Positions 33,020-46,065 of a DNA stretch of 64,000 nucleotides are shown here, piece after piece. The stretch comes from Hofstenia miamia (Eukaryota > Xenacoelomorpha > Acoela). Position 1 is the stretch's first letter. Each line of letters starts with the position of its first letter. The notes under the pieces are model-generated. The model saw only the letters and a program-made list of their open reading frames with translations. It had not been told where the DNA came from and made no database searches. Position numbers and translations under genes: made by a program. Location of the stretch: assembly GCA_004352715.1 (NCBI GenBank), contig SCFE01000074.1, positions 1,710,559 through 1,774,558 of the forward strand, given 5' to 3'.

Positions 33020-33049
33020 ATGTCCGCAATTGTCGCAGTGAAATCTAAG
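33020..33049 (+). CDS. ZC3H18: Candidate first coding exon of ZC3H18-like gene
   Basis: ATG TCC GCA ATT ... TCT AAG then GTAAAT. Ten codons, phase 0, compatible with exon 2. Another upstream or intermediate exon cannot be excluded, as the family N-terminus is poorly conserved. Confidence 0.5.
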
Positions 33050-36000
33050 GTAAATACATTCTTTATGAAACGCTGATGGTTATTATTATGATGAATTGCC
33101 TTAGTTTAATAAAATTGGTTAATTTGTTTAGAATTTATTTATCCTCTTAATGCGTAGTTGTAAGAATAGATTTGTAGTGTTTGAAATCCCGATTTTTGAA
33201 GCCAACGCTAAATAATGGCAGCCAATTTTAAATTCATTCGCTTTGGTTTCTGATTATATCTGTTACAATACATTTTATTTCTTCAAACCATTTACAAAAT
33301 TAAATAAAATTTCAACTAAATATAATCGCCAGGTTTGATGGGGATAAATATTTAAGCTTTAGTGATGTTCTATTAAATTTACTCTATTTGCTTCCAATAT
33401 GAATTTTTGTAATTTATTATTTGAAATTATTATCTAAATTATAAACCAAATTTTGAGAAATGAATAACAAAGTTACCTACTTTAAACATTCTATTAAGTT
33501 ATTTTTGTCAATTATTGCTTTACCTTTATCTCGCTTAATAGGTTTTTTAATAAGATTTGTTGCTGTAGTAATATTTTCATTAATTACCTGTGTGTAGAAA
33601 ATTAAGTATCTGTATACCTCTTCTTTCAATTGAATTATGTTCTAGAATTGTCTTATTGAGAATGTTTGCTTTACTTGGCCTCTCGAAAATGATATATTTT
33701 ATTTTTTAAGCTTTCTTAAATAGGTACTCCATGTAAGAGTTATTGCCTATAGGAGGATCCCTCTGATGCAGTGATAATACTTATTTGTATTCTTTTCACT
33801 TTTACGCATTAGAAAATACATTCTATTTTATTCAAATGTATAAATATTCTTGGCGTGTATCCTTTATTACCTGCTTTAGGTTTTCGTCAAATTCCCTTCT
33901 ATAAATAATTGTTTAGTTGAATAACTCGAATTTTTGTAAACACTGTACTTAATTATTTAGCATTATCTATACTTTATAAAAGTGTAGTTAATATGCTTAA
34001 TGTGCGTTCAGACGAGAATCTTTTGATGTATACCATTTGATATACGTCAAAAAGATGCTCGTCTGAACGCACTGTAATCAAAAAACATAAATCAAAAAGA
34101 TGTGCGTCTGAATGCACATTGTTCAAATTGATGCACAAACAGCTTGCATCATTTTGAGACAGTTCAAGAGGTGCTCTTCTGAACGCACATTATTTATTTG
34201 AACGATCAGTAATTAACGACTTTGTTTTGTTGACAGATTGTCTCAAGTAGCCGTGAGTCTTAAAATACGAGGATTTTGAAGCTCAACTATTTTAACTTCA
34301 AAATGCTTTTTCCAATATAAAATACTGTTTTCAACTCTAAATAGCGTTAAACAATAATGTAACAAAACTATGCAATAATATTTACAAAAATAATTTCAAT
34401 TTCAGCTTGGGCTATGGCGAATTTAGGTTAGATGCGTCTATTGAATAATCACTATTATACAATTTAAAATCTCGCCATTTGTATTCAAGCCTTTCCTTTG
34501 TATAACTACAGAAGTATTTTTTAATTTCGTTTTTGAATTCTTAATTTATTTGTTTTATAGATTTAGGTAAATTATTCCATATATTTATTGATGTGTTGAG
34601 AAATAAATTTTGCATTATTTACTTGTTATATGGATGAGGCTTAATTTTTAGGGTTCTGTAATTATGTCTAAGCAATATTTTAGAAGATAGAAAGTTGGAT
34701 TTGTGGTATGGAACAATATTATTAAATATTTTAAAGAAAGTAGTTTATATTTTTTATAAATAATGCATTGCGGATTTAGAAAAGTTTTTGTTAATTTCGT
34801 TATTCCTGTATTTCTGTTATATTTTTAGCCGATTTCATTTGCACATTGAATTTATTCAAAAGTTGTTGATTTATGTCGTTATACCGTATGTTTCCATAAT
34901 TAAAGTGTCTAAGTATTAATGTGTGAATTAATTGAATTTTTGCTGTGGTTGGAAGCTCTTGTAATACATTGCTAAGAGCCTTAATTGAAATAGCCGTTTC
35001 CTTAATAACACTAGTTATTTGTTCTGTCAAATTAAGTTGACAATAAAAAATGATACAATTTAAATTGTGAAATATTTGTGGAATTATTGTTAGATTTAGG
35101 TCTAATTAAGCAAAATTGAGTTTTAGATGGGTTTATTCTTTAATGAGGCAAAATATTGTGCAAGATGAGTGCAATTATCAAAAAATATGTCTTTTCACAT
35201 ATTTCTATCAACCTTGCAGTAGGAAAATTGCTTTGCTATGTTTTAGATGGCATGCATCAAAACAGTTACATTTGACACACTGTTCAATATTTTAAGTAAC
35301 GATAAAACCTATGTATGTAATCACGAATGTCAATTTTATTTAATTAACCGCCATGATCCGTTTCCATTCCTGATCCCAAGAGACACCTTGCATGTAATGC
35401 ATAATTATCGAAAGTTTTAAAAGCAATACCAAAGGGTAGTTTGTAATGAAAAGAGAGATTAAATTATAAAATAAATACAAATTATCATATAAGCAATGGT
35501 GACAACAAGCAAGGGTCGGACATAAATAAAATTGATGAATTTCAGGCTCAGGTTGCGTCAGAAAATGAAAGAAGTGGAAGATTTTCTCGTTTTTGATGAG
35601 GCTAATGTCATTTGTTTTGATTAGAAATATTTTTTCAGCTTTTATGAAAAACACGTTTCTAGAAGTTTTGACGCTAAAATGTTTCGGACATGTAATTTTG
35701 AAAAATGTTGGCCTAGAAACTTCCGGACAAATTTTTTCCCCAAATTTCTTTTCGTGATTAATGATTTTTACTTGCCAAAATTACATTAAAAAAATATTAG
35801 TAAAATTAAATATATAATAAAATTTCTTCTGATTTAATGTATTTATTTTAGCCGGAAGTCGCAGAAAATGAAGAACTAGATTATGACGAAGAATTTAATG
35901 AAGAATCTTCTGCAACCGAAGCTAAAATTGTAAAGCAAGCCTCCACAGAGGTTTGGATATTTAATTGCATAATTTCTTTCAAAAGCATTTTGGTAGATTT

Positions 36001-36704
36001 AATTGGAAATTTTCATCGTTATTATTGTTCTACTGGTTTGTAGCCCTGAAATATTTGAATTGACGCAAAAATATAATTTCAGTACAACACTGAGGGGAAC
36101 CCGTTTTTCAAATTTTACCTTATATTTAGCGACATTCACAAATTGGTATGAAGAATGCAATATATATAAAAAAATTCCGTCATAAAGATTTTCTAAAATT
36201 ATTAATTCTAATCATGAATTTTTAGCCATTTATACTACATTCAAATTATTTTTAACCAAAATAGTCAATGAAAATTATTTCAATAAGCTAAAAAATTATT
36301 CAAAGAGCATTTTTTCATGGAATCAATACTTGTATATTGGGCACTCCATCCATATTTTCAGTGCAGAATGGAAGAAATCTCTGCAGTGATAGCCTGATAG
36401 CATATGCCCATGGCCGTCCACGTCAGACATCAAGTTGTCCTGGAGATTATTAATGCCCCTAGATGTGTGATCGGTGAATGATTTGGTGCCTGAGCTGGTT
36501 AATTTAGTTTATTAGTGTTATTTTTTGTTTGATTTTCGGGAAAATGTGTGTCACAAACAGAAGCCTTCGAGCTTTTGTAACTTAACCAATGTTTTTGGGA
36601 ATTTTGAAGATACTCCATCTTCAAAATCACATATTATATTTCTAAGCAACGTATATTTTATATATTGTTACCCATTCGTAGGAAAAGAATTTTTTCCTTT
36701 GTAA

Positions 36705-36752
<48 letters not shown>

Positions 36753-39700
36753 TAATAATAATAAATTAACTTGTATCTCGTGTTATTTGACTATCATTAA
36801 ATATCTCATGTGCACTAATTTAGAATGGCGACACAAGATCAGAAAAGGAAGATGGTGAAGCTGATGACGTAAGATCCTTTTCAAATTATTTAAGCTTTTA
36901 CCTATGATTAGGACGATTGTGAGGAAGGAGAAATTAAGGATTCTGATGAAGATGATGGCATTATTAAAGAACCAAAACCTAATAACATTGATGAGGGTCT
37001 AAATTTTATTCTAACTATATACTTACTTGAGCATCTTATAATTACAACAATTTGTTTATTTGAGAATCACTAAACCAAGATCACCAATAAAATATATTTT
37101 TTTGATCTAAAACGAAAATAGTAGCTCACGAAAACTAATCGCTAAGTTAACAACACAAGCAAGCTCAAATGTCCTAACGCATTTTCCATATAGGAAATTT
37201 TCTCCAAAACGCGTTAAAAATCGTTAATCCCTTTCTACTGTTTTGCATTTGTATTTTCATATATGGTTACGTATTTTACCTATGAATTTACATTGAACTT
37301 TCTTATCTACAATGAGCTTGTTATAAGCATGGGCTTGGACCTCAACCGAAAAATTTAAGTCTGTTTCTAATTATGACTTCGAATTGATAATGCCTGTATT
37401 TCGCGACTGATCGTGGATTTTTGTCCTCCACTAATCTAATCAGCTTCCCTCATCTCAGGTTGCTTCTTACCATCCAATAGCTATTCTTTGTCGGGAGGCA
37501 ATTATCTTTGAGCGCGTTGTTTTTCGTTGTGCTCCCTAATCCTAAACCCAAAATTCTGCGCAGTTCTCTTTCACGCCTGTTATCTAATCCTGTTTAATCC
37601 TTACTGACTCGCAATCTGGACCTTGATCCAATTGATTTTATCACGTTCTCGAATTCCCGCTCTACTCTCTGAGACGGGTTGTCATGTTCGTTGTACCAGG
37701 AAACATCGCACCTTTCACTCGTTTTTAAGCTTGATTTTTTTGTTTTGCCTTGACCAGCTTCATAAAGTTTTTCATTGTTATTATTATTACTATTATCCAT
37801 TATAAAACAACAAGAATATTTGTGAACATGTTTCCAATGTCTCCTCTCATCGTCAATGCAAAACAATATCAGAAATCAGTTTTTTATTCATGCTTGCTGT
37901 TTATGATATAGTTTGTCAAACGCAGTAATCGCCTAACAAAGCATTAAGTATCAAGATTATGGCATTTTTGTAAAGATTCTATTCCAACTCCTTTAGTTTC
38001 CTCATGTGTATAAATGGGAATTTGAAATTCATAAATTGGGGATAGGAAAGGCACTTTGAATACCAAATTTCAGAGCACATTCGTGAATATCTTCCATCTG
38101 AAATATATGGCCATAAGCCTAAATCTAAGAGCAAAAACTTTACTATTTTTAAAAAAATCAAGCATATCAAAACTACAGAAACTAAACTTGGTATAAGATC
38201 TAAGATTTGCAATTTGAAAGTCGTTATTGGTTTGTACAGACGATGAGTGCAATCACTCGAAACATGTCTACATAAAGATTTGTTTTTTTGTAATGAACTT
38301 CTAAAAACATACAGTTGATCGAAGCTGTTTACTCCAGATTGTTGCTGAAAAATACAAACATTTCTTCAAAGGGTAATTTGTAATATCACGTAGATTATGA
38401 ATTGTAAAGTTTCAAAAAGGATGAAGTTTAGCGTTACAATTAACTGGTTCTTGTAATAATATCCGGCTGTTGACGTTACATACAAAATATTTTTTTGTTA
38501 AATTTGCAATTATAAAGGAATTAACGTGTTAATGTGAAAAAATTTAACGCGTCAAGAAAGTTTTAACTCCTCGGTACTGCTGTGATAAGTTTTAAGAAAA
38601 AAAAATTTTTTGCCGCTTGGGTTTCGAAATGGTTCTTTACAAGAACGTGAAGACATTCCAGATGGAGGAGTTTGCAAAACAAAACATTTTCAGGGGTAAA
38701 TCCTCAAGGACTGCAAATGGGGTTAAGCGCTAATGTAAATTTATGACTTTCTGTATTACTAGGATACCAAACCCGAAAATTTTACCTAATTTTCAAGCAA
38801 ACTGGCTGTTAGATTAGCATTTGGAAATTCCCCAAACCAATGAAGGTTTTGATTTTAGTGAGCCTTTACCGCCAATTGCAAGGCATTAATAATGCACTCT
38901 GCACATTGAGTTTATGCAATTAAATGTAGGGGAATCATCTCCCTATTAGCTAGCTCTCAATAATAAACTAGTCTTAATTCAGTGTTCATTCAATTGTTTT
39001 TGCAATGACTGTTGGCTTTTGCAAATAAAGTGAAACTGATTCATGATTTAACGATGATCAAACTGCAAAACCAATGATCTAAATGACAGTTAAGGAAGAC
39101 GAATTGGTAGCAATCATTATGGAGTTGCAGAAGAGCTATAGTATAGAGGAGCAAATTATTGATACTTTGCCAGTTAGAATACCAACTAATGATCTAATTA
39201 TGAATATTGAAGCGGAATGCGAATCCATACATGAAGGAATTAGAATTGTCCCACAAGACTAAGAATCAAATACAGCGGAGTCAATGTGACGATCAGAAAT
39301 ACTAGTTTTGTCTGAGATTATAGGAGTTTTGGGAAGGTAGAAGAGAGAGAATGGAACTTGATAATTACTCGATGACATCGATTTTTGCACATTTCGGGGA
39401 AAGAGACAGCACTAATATGCGTGACATTATATTGCTGGGAAAATAGGATGTCGAGAGACATCGTGGAACAACTAGGCTCGCAATGGGAAGTAAGGAAAAG
39501 TTTTGGCAAAGCAGTTGGAAGGAAGACTTGAACTATTCAGAAATATAACTAAGGTAAAATGCTGGCTCGCCGTGAACCTTCCGGGTATAATGTCCTCCCC
39601 CACCATTTTGCTCAAAGATGTGAATGTAATTCCCTGCATTACGATTTCTTTCGAAACTCCTGGGTCTGTTTGATTTTGCGTATACTTCAAGGTACTGTTC

Positions 39701-42700
39701 AAGTACTCGCGTTTTGAGGTTTTTTACTATAAAAATATTCCAAGCCTTTCAATATATTGATTTTGAGCTAGTAAGACGCTTTAATTTTCGAAATGTAATT
39801 TTTAGATTATCTGTTGTTTTATTTTAGGCTACCAATCGAATTTTCAGCGGAGTGCAATGTCAACTGAAACTTGTAAATATTATTTTAAAGGATATTGCTC
39901 TTGGGGATACGGTTGTAAATTTCTGCATCCAGGTTTTAAAGGTAAATTTATACAGCTTGTAACATACCAATTATAGCAATTTATTACTAACTTTCTTTGA
40001 CTCAATTCGTAATGTTCATTAATATTTTGAATTATGAAGTATAGTGGCTATTTTTAATGATTTCTAACGTTATTACATGAGATGATTTAAAAGAAAAACT
40101 TGGTTATTTTGTATTTTATCTATACTGTTACTTACATTTAAACATTGTTATCCGTAATTGTAACCATATTAATCTCACATTCTGTTTTCCAAAAAACTAC
40201 CATAAATCCTCGTATGATCTTAAAATTTTATCAACACTTTGGGTTGCATCTTATGCACGCTGTCTAAAATTACATCTGTAAATAATTTATCCAGCATTTA
40301 TTGGTCGAGTAGAATTGTGTCGCTGTATAAATCGATGTTTAATTAATGGAAAAAGATAATGTGATGAAGGATAGATTACTTGGGGCATCGCGGATGCGTT
40401 TTATACATGTAGTATACCTGTAACTTAAAAATAACATTTATAGTTTGGATTGCGGCTAATACTCGAGAATTCATGGTAATTTTAACTGGAAAAAAATTGA
40501 GAATTGTCGTTATCCAAGACTAGGTAAAAAGATCTTGCTTTGTCCCATAAGAATAAACAGCTATGAATTCTCTGAGGTTTCTTTGTTATTGATTTTTTAT
40601 TTTCTTCTCATATAAGCCTGTTCGCTCTTCTTTACTAAGCAGAGGGTTTTTTTAGGTAGTAATAGCAGTTATAAAAATAATGCTACCAATTCCCCGGGAC
40701 ATATGCCCCCATCTCCTAATTACGAACTCCCAACTGTGGGAACGCGTTCTTTAATAGACAGAGCGTGGGAAAACGGATTAAAAGACGCGAAGGAGATGAT
40801 GAAGCGATCGAAATGGAAGAAAGAGACTGACCTTGATTTCGAGGATAAGAAAATGTACATGGGCATTGCTGACGATGATGATGACTATTTTATTAGTCAG
40901 ACTATTAGCAACAGGTATTCTTTTGATTACAGGGTGCATATCACTTTTCGAAATGATTTTGGCGTTGTATACTTTGAAAAACTATTCCTTTTCAGATCTC
41001 CTACCCAGAACGACAATGTGTTTGAACGTAATAAAAAGGCTCTGGATCTTCATTCAAAAAAGCCTTCGCCCCCTGCCGCAACAAATAGGCACGACAGGTC
41101 TTTCTATCGAAACGAACAGCATGATCGCGAAAATCGAAACAGGTATAATTTGGCAACTGTTGATCATAGAATTGGATGTAGTTATTGCCTATATAATACA
41201 ATTTTCAGGAACAAATGCCCGAATTTGCCAGGGACATTTTTTATTCCAATGGAAATTGAAACTAGTCATTTAAAATAACATTAAATTCTTGCTGTTGCGG
41301 CAGTTTGCTTTAAAAAAGACATTAAGTTTGTCATAGTCTTGCTTCTTAAAAATAAACTGAATTCAGTTTTTTGTGAAGAGTCAGACATCTTATATATTTT
41401 TATCTATGAATTCAAAATATTTAACCTCTTTTCAAAATTCCACAGATACGACCATCGTTAACCATGTTATTTAGTTTCACAGATGTTTTTAATAGAAACT
41501 AGAATATATTTATTTAACCAATATGTTTAACTGATTTATTACTACATCTTATCTCTTAAAACAGAAAGTTGCCATACAAACGGTACTCTTGAAAAAATTC
41601 TTTCGATATTATCGTGCAATTATTATCTAACGAAATTAGTTAAATATAGCAAAAATAACACAGATCTGTTAAACAGATTATAAACAGTCATCTTAAGGTG
41701 TGTTCCCACTATCGACTTTTATCAGCAGATTTTAATCGAAAATGCAATTATTTTCGTTCACATTGGCGATTTTTTATCATCCGATTTTTTATCAGAAAAT
41801 GCGGAGTTGGAAGAGCGTTCAGACTATCGATTTTTTATCAGATGATAAATTATCATCTTTTGATTGACAGTAAGAAAAACAACAACATCTGTTTATGGAT
41901 TGGTTTGTCTTGGAATGTAAACAATGTTTACATATTTTGAAGTTGAAATATTTCAAAGACAATAATTTACGTTTTGGAAGTCTGTTCCCTACTTGAGAAG
42001 TAAGCAATTAGTTTCAAGCAGCTATTCGACTAGTTTTAGTACAGTTCAGACTATCGATTTTTATCAGCTGATAAATTATCAGATGACAGTAATCTGGCTG
42101 TTTTGCCAAAAAATCGGATGGAGCGTTCAGACTATCGACTTTTATCAGCCGATAAAAAAGCAGATAGAGTGTTCACACTATCGACTTTTATCACCGATTT
42201 CTTGACAGATGATAAAAGTCGATAGTGGGAACACACCTTTATTTGAAATTTCAAAATTTGTTAAAATCTAGCACTTTGGCGGAAGTTATATTTTGCAATA
42301 CTTTGTAAAAGTTGTTTTAATTTGGATTTACATACTGTCATAGACTATTAAAATTCTGGTTATAAATACTGATGCTGTTCAACTAAGTTTGTTCTAGTTT
42401 TGCTAATCAAACTCAATGTGTTGTGTATATTGAAACTATTATCTGGCAAGTTTTGTCACGCTTACCACATGTTACGCATCGTAGTTATTAACATGTATTC
42501 GTGATGTACATTGAAAAATTTATACAGCTGGAAATGAAAACACTGTATTGTTATCCATCTATTGCGCTGAAATCTAAAAAGTAAGCTATTTTTACTAAGG
42601 CTTGTATAGGTTTTCATCAATAATAAACTATTTATTTCATTTGTATGCAGGGAAGAGGTGTATGAGCGAAGAGATTCTCGTACCAACTACTACAACACAA

Positions 42701-45700
42701 AACGTGCCGACGACTGGCATGATCCTTGGCGAAGATCATTTTCTCCTAAAAATCGCTCAAACGTTAACGGTTCGTCTAAGAGGCAATCACGCAATCGTAG
42801 TATTTCTTCGGACTCTTCAAATCGCTCTTCATCAGATTCTCGGTCCAGATCACGCAGGTAATGCTTCTATGCGCATATCACCTCACCTCTTCAATAAATT
42901 TATAACATAACTTTTATAGTAATTTTACATGTAGTGAGAACTTTGCAGAAATTGGTTTCGATGACATTTCGCCAATTTCAGATGCAAATTCCCTTTTAAG
43001 TTTTATAGAGAGGTATTTTCTATTCTTTCTTTGAACTTTCCTATTATTTTCCTGAAAACATGGCAGTGATATTGTTTGTAATTTTTCTCAGCATTGGTTT
43101 CATTTAGCAGTCGATCTCGATCATATGATTCGGATGATAGTTATTCCAGATCTAGAAGTTACTCCTCCGATTCTTCGAGGTTGCGTTTTACGTTTTCATT
43201 CTTTGCATTCATTGTTTTTAAGGTCATACTCATATTCACGATCGAGATCCAAAACGCCAGAGAAAAAGATCCCAGAGAAAAAAATTAATTTGTATGATGT
43301 CAGAAAGAAAAGGTTATTTCTTCTGCTTTTCTTATCTAAATCGATTTTAGTGTTAAAGAAGCGGTTATTCCCCATCCCCCTGCGCGTTCCCACTCTCCTT
43401 CTGATTCAGTGAGTATACTTGTATTGTATCAGGTTATTTATTACTTTAAATTATGCCAAGATAATTAGGCCTATATTTACGCTTTTACATAATTTCAGAT
43501 TTTATATAAGTCGTACCCTCTATTGATGCTATATACATATATAGTATTACTTTATACGTTTTAGATAAAGAAGCGCGTAAGTGTTTATTTTGATGTTTTA
43601 ATTTCATTCAGTTTACACGTCTTTATTTCAGGCTGTTTTGCTAGTAGGAATATTGTACAAGGCTTTAGATACCTGTGTAAGCTTGACAGGAAAGTTGTTT
43701 AAGATTATAGTTAGGCCAAGTACAAGTTCGAGTTAAGTTTTAGTTCTGAGAGAAGGTAATTTTACCTATCTTTGATTTCCCTGTTTGAAATACTGATCTT
43801 TCAGTGTTTCAAACTGGGTATTTATTAATGAAGAATTTCATGTAACAAATTCTCTTAAAGTTTCAGTATTTTTAAATATTTTCATCGCTATTTTTGTAGG
43901 GTAGTGATAGTCGGAGTCGTAGTAGCTCCAGCCAATCATCACGTTCGTCTCGATCATCAAGAAGCTCGCGGAGTAGTGATAGATCAAGTTCAAGATCCAG
44001 GTATTTCTTCTTCAGTTGATGTAGTATCATATGTGAACTATTAAGCTTGTCGTCTTATTCCTCTTCCAATGCTTCTTATTCATCCAGATCGCGTTCGAGG
44101 TCGCCTACCCCACGAAAGAGGTCACCCAATAAGCGGAAGCGTGATTCACCACTTCAGGGAAAGCGTAACCGTAAAAGAAATCGAAGTCGTTCGTTGTCGA
44201 TGAGCTCCATTTCGTCGGATTCCAGTTTTATTGAATCAACCGATGAAAACGACCGCAAAAGAAAACGTATGCAGCTTTTTTTCAAAATGGATTTAAGATG
44301 TATACCCCATTTTGATTGCATGACATTACAAATAATTCTTGCAATTACAAGTCGTAGATTTCCTGTTAGGTTTTTAAGATTTTCAAAGTATTATATACCA
44401 ATATAATTGTTTTAATATCATATTCTTACCTCCTCCAGTGTGATTTACAATCTTTAATCTTTTACATATATTGAGGACCTTGATTTATATATACAGTGTA
44501 TGCATTTGGTGTTGTCATTATTATATTAAAATTGTTCATTTTTGCATGATGTTGATGAATGCATATTTCTGACATTAGATGACCTGAGAATTGATTCTAG
44601 TTACGAAATAGCCCTGAGTTTCCCCAGTGTAAGTCGTATTACATTCTTCACAATTATATTTGTGAACAATTGAAGATATTTTTTTAATTGGATGCTTGTT
44701 TTTAAAAACATTTATTTTTCGTTTCATACACGTAAACAAAACGCAACTTTTACTATTTCTGCAGTAGAAAATCGTTTATAAAGGTGCAAATGGACGAAAC
44801 CCAAAAATTATTTTCCAAACTTTCCTATATAAATTTGAAAAAAATATTTTAAAAAACACTGCAAAAAACAGTTGTTTACACAGTGTTTAAAACATGTTTT
44901 AAGCAGGTCCTTGTAAAAGCATGCCAACCCTGTTCAATAGACTTGGAAGTGAGAGCTTGTTTAACAGTATTCTTAATCAATTTATGTGGATAGCCGTTCA
45001 TTTGTAGTATTTCATACAATTCAGAGATCGATTCATCCATGTTATTATAATTTGAAGATATTTTAATAATTCAATTATTGCATTGATGACGGATGCATAA
45101 AGTGGTATTTGATGGTTTGCCATTCATCTTTGTTTCATAGTAGTATTGATTCAAAGTTGTTACATCTAGAAAATTAAGATTGTGATTTCGTTCTTCTACT
45201 CTAAATTGTATTTCATACATGCATCAATTTATAATTTCCTGAAATTTTCTACATTTTCTTCATCTTGAAACGTAGCAAATATGTCACCTAGTGATTTTTT
45301 CATCTTTAATATGTTAAATTCTTTTTCATTATATCCATGGCAAAACTTGGTATGGCAAGAACCAATGGCTATCCCGGACCCGCCCTGTCTGCGGCGGCAT
45401 GCATATATGCTTCTTAGTTTTATCATAATGCATGCATTTTTATAGATTTATTGGCTTTTTGAAGGTACTACCTTAGGTTGCTACACTTTCTAAAAATATT
45501 TGCTGTCAGATGTCATGCTGTATAGTAGAACATATTTTTCATATTGTGCACGAGCACATTTTTATAAAATTACGATTAAAAAATAAAAAAGGATGATTTA
45601 TTACAGAGAACTTATGAACTCAAGACGCATATAGTTACACATCTATGCTTCACATTTGGTAATATCATAGTTCTCTCTTGCAGATAATTATTATTAACCC

Positions 45701-45785
45701 GGTGGACTCCAACCGTGTTCAACAGCTGCTGCAGTTGATGGAATACAAAATATTGCTCTTGCAATTTGGACTAAGATTGAAAAAG

Positions 45786-45819
<34 letters not shown>

Positions 45820-46033
45820 NNNNNNNNNNNNNNNNNNNNNNNNNNNNNNNNNNNNNNNNNNNNNNNNNNNNNNNNNNNNNNNNNNNNNNNNNNNNNNNNN
45901 NNNNNNNNNNNNNNNNNNNNNNNNNNNNNNNNNNNNNNNNNNNNNNNNNNAATGGTGCTTTGTAACATACAAAATTCACATTTCTGGTGTTTTGTAATCG
46001 CAATTTCACATTAGTATGTTACAAATCACCAAT

Positions 46034-46065
<32 letters not shown>

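Noticed and set aside
33997-34193. CRISPR-like regularly spaced repeats
   Set aside because: The repeated word is part of inverted hairpins in a eukaryotic MITE, with no spacers of constant length.
37594-37866. N-rich ORF as a functional antisense gene
   Set aside because: Asn run comes from a simple repeat; no domain, no splice evidence. Kept only as a finding.
40703-41278. Uninterrupted 191-codon ORF as a separate gene
   Set aside because: It reads through two introns of the ZC3H18-like gene; splice sites and conserved words fix the exons.
41698-42205. Small ORFs repeated in the three MITE copies
   Set aside because: Conserved only because the DNA is repetitive; no start context and no domain. 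The same frames occur at 55649 and 58251.
45678-45720. Extra ZC3H18 exon at CTCTCTTGCAG/ATAATT
   Set aside because: In the required phase it gives a stop after four codons.
45678-46009. ORFs encoding repeated Tyr-Ile
   Set aside because: They are translations of TA microsatellites and Ns (the same applies at 25049, 60153-60706 and 61699-62211).
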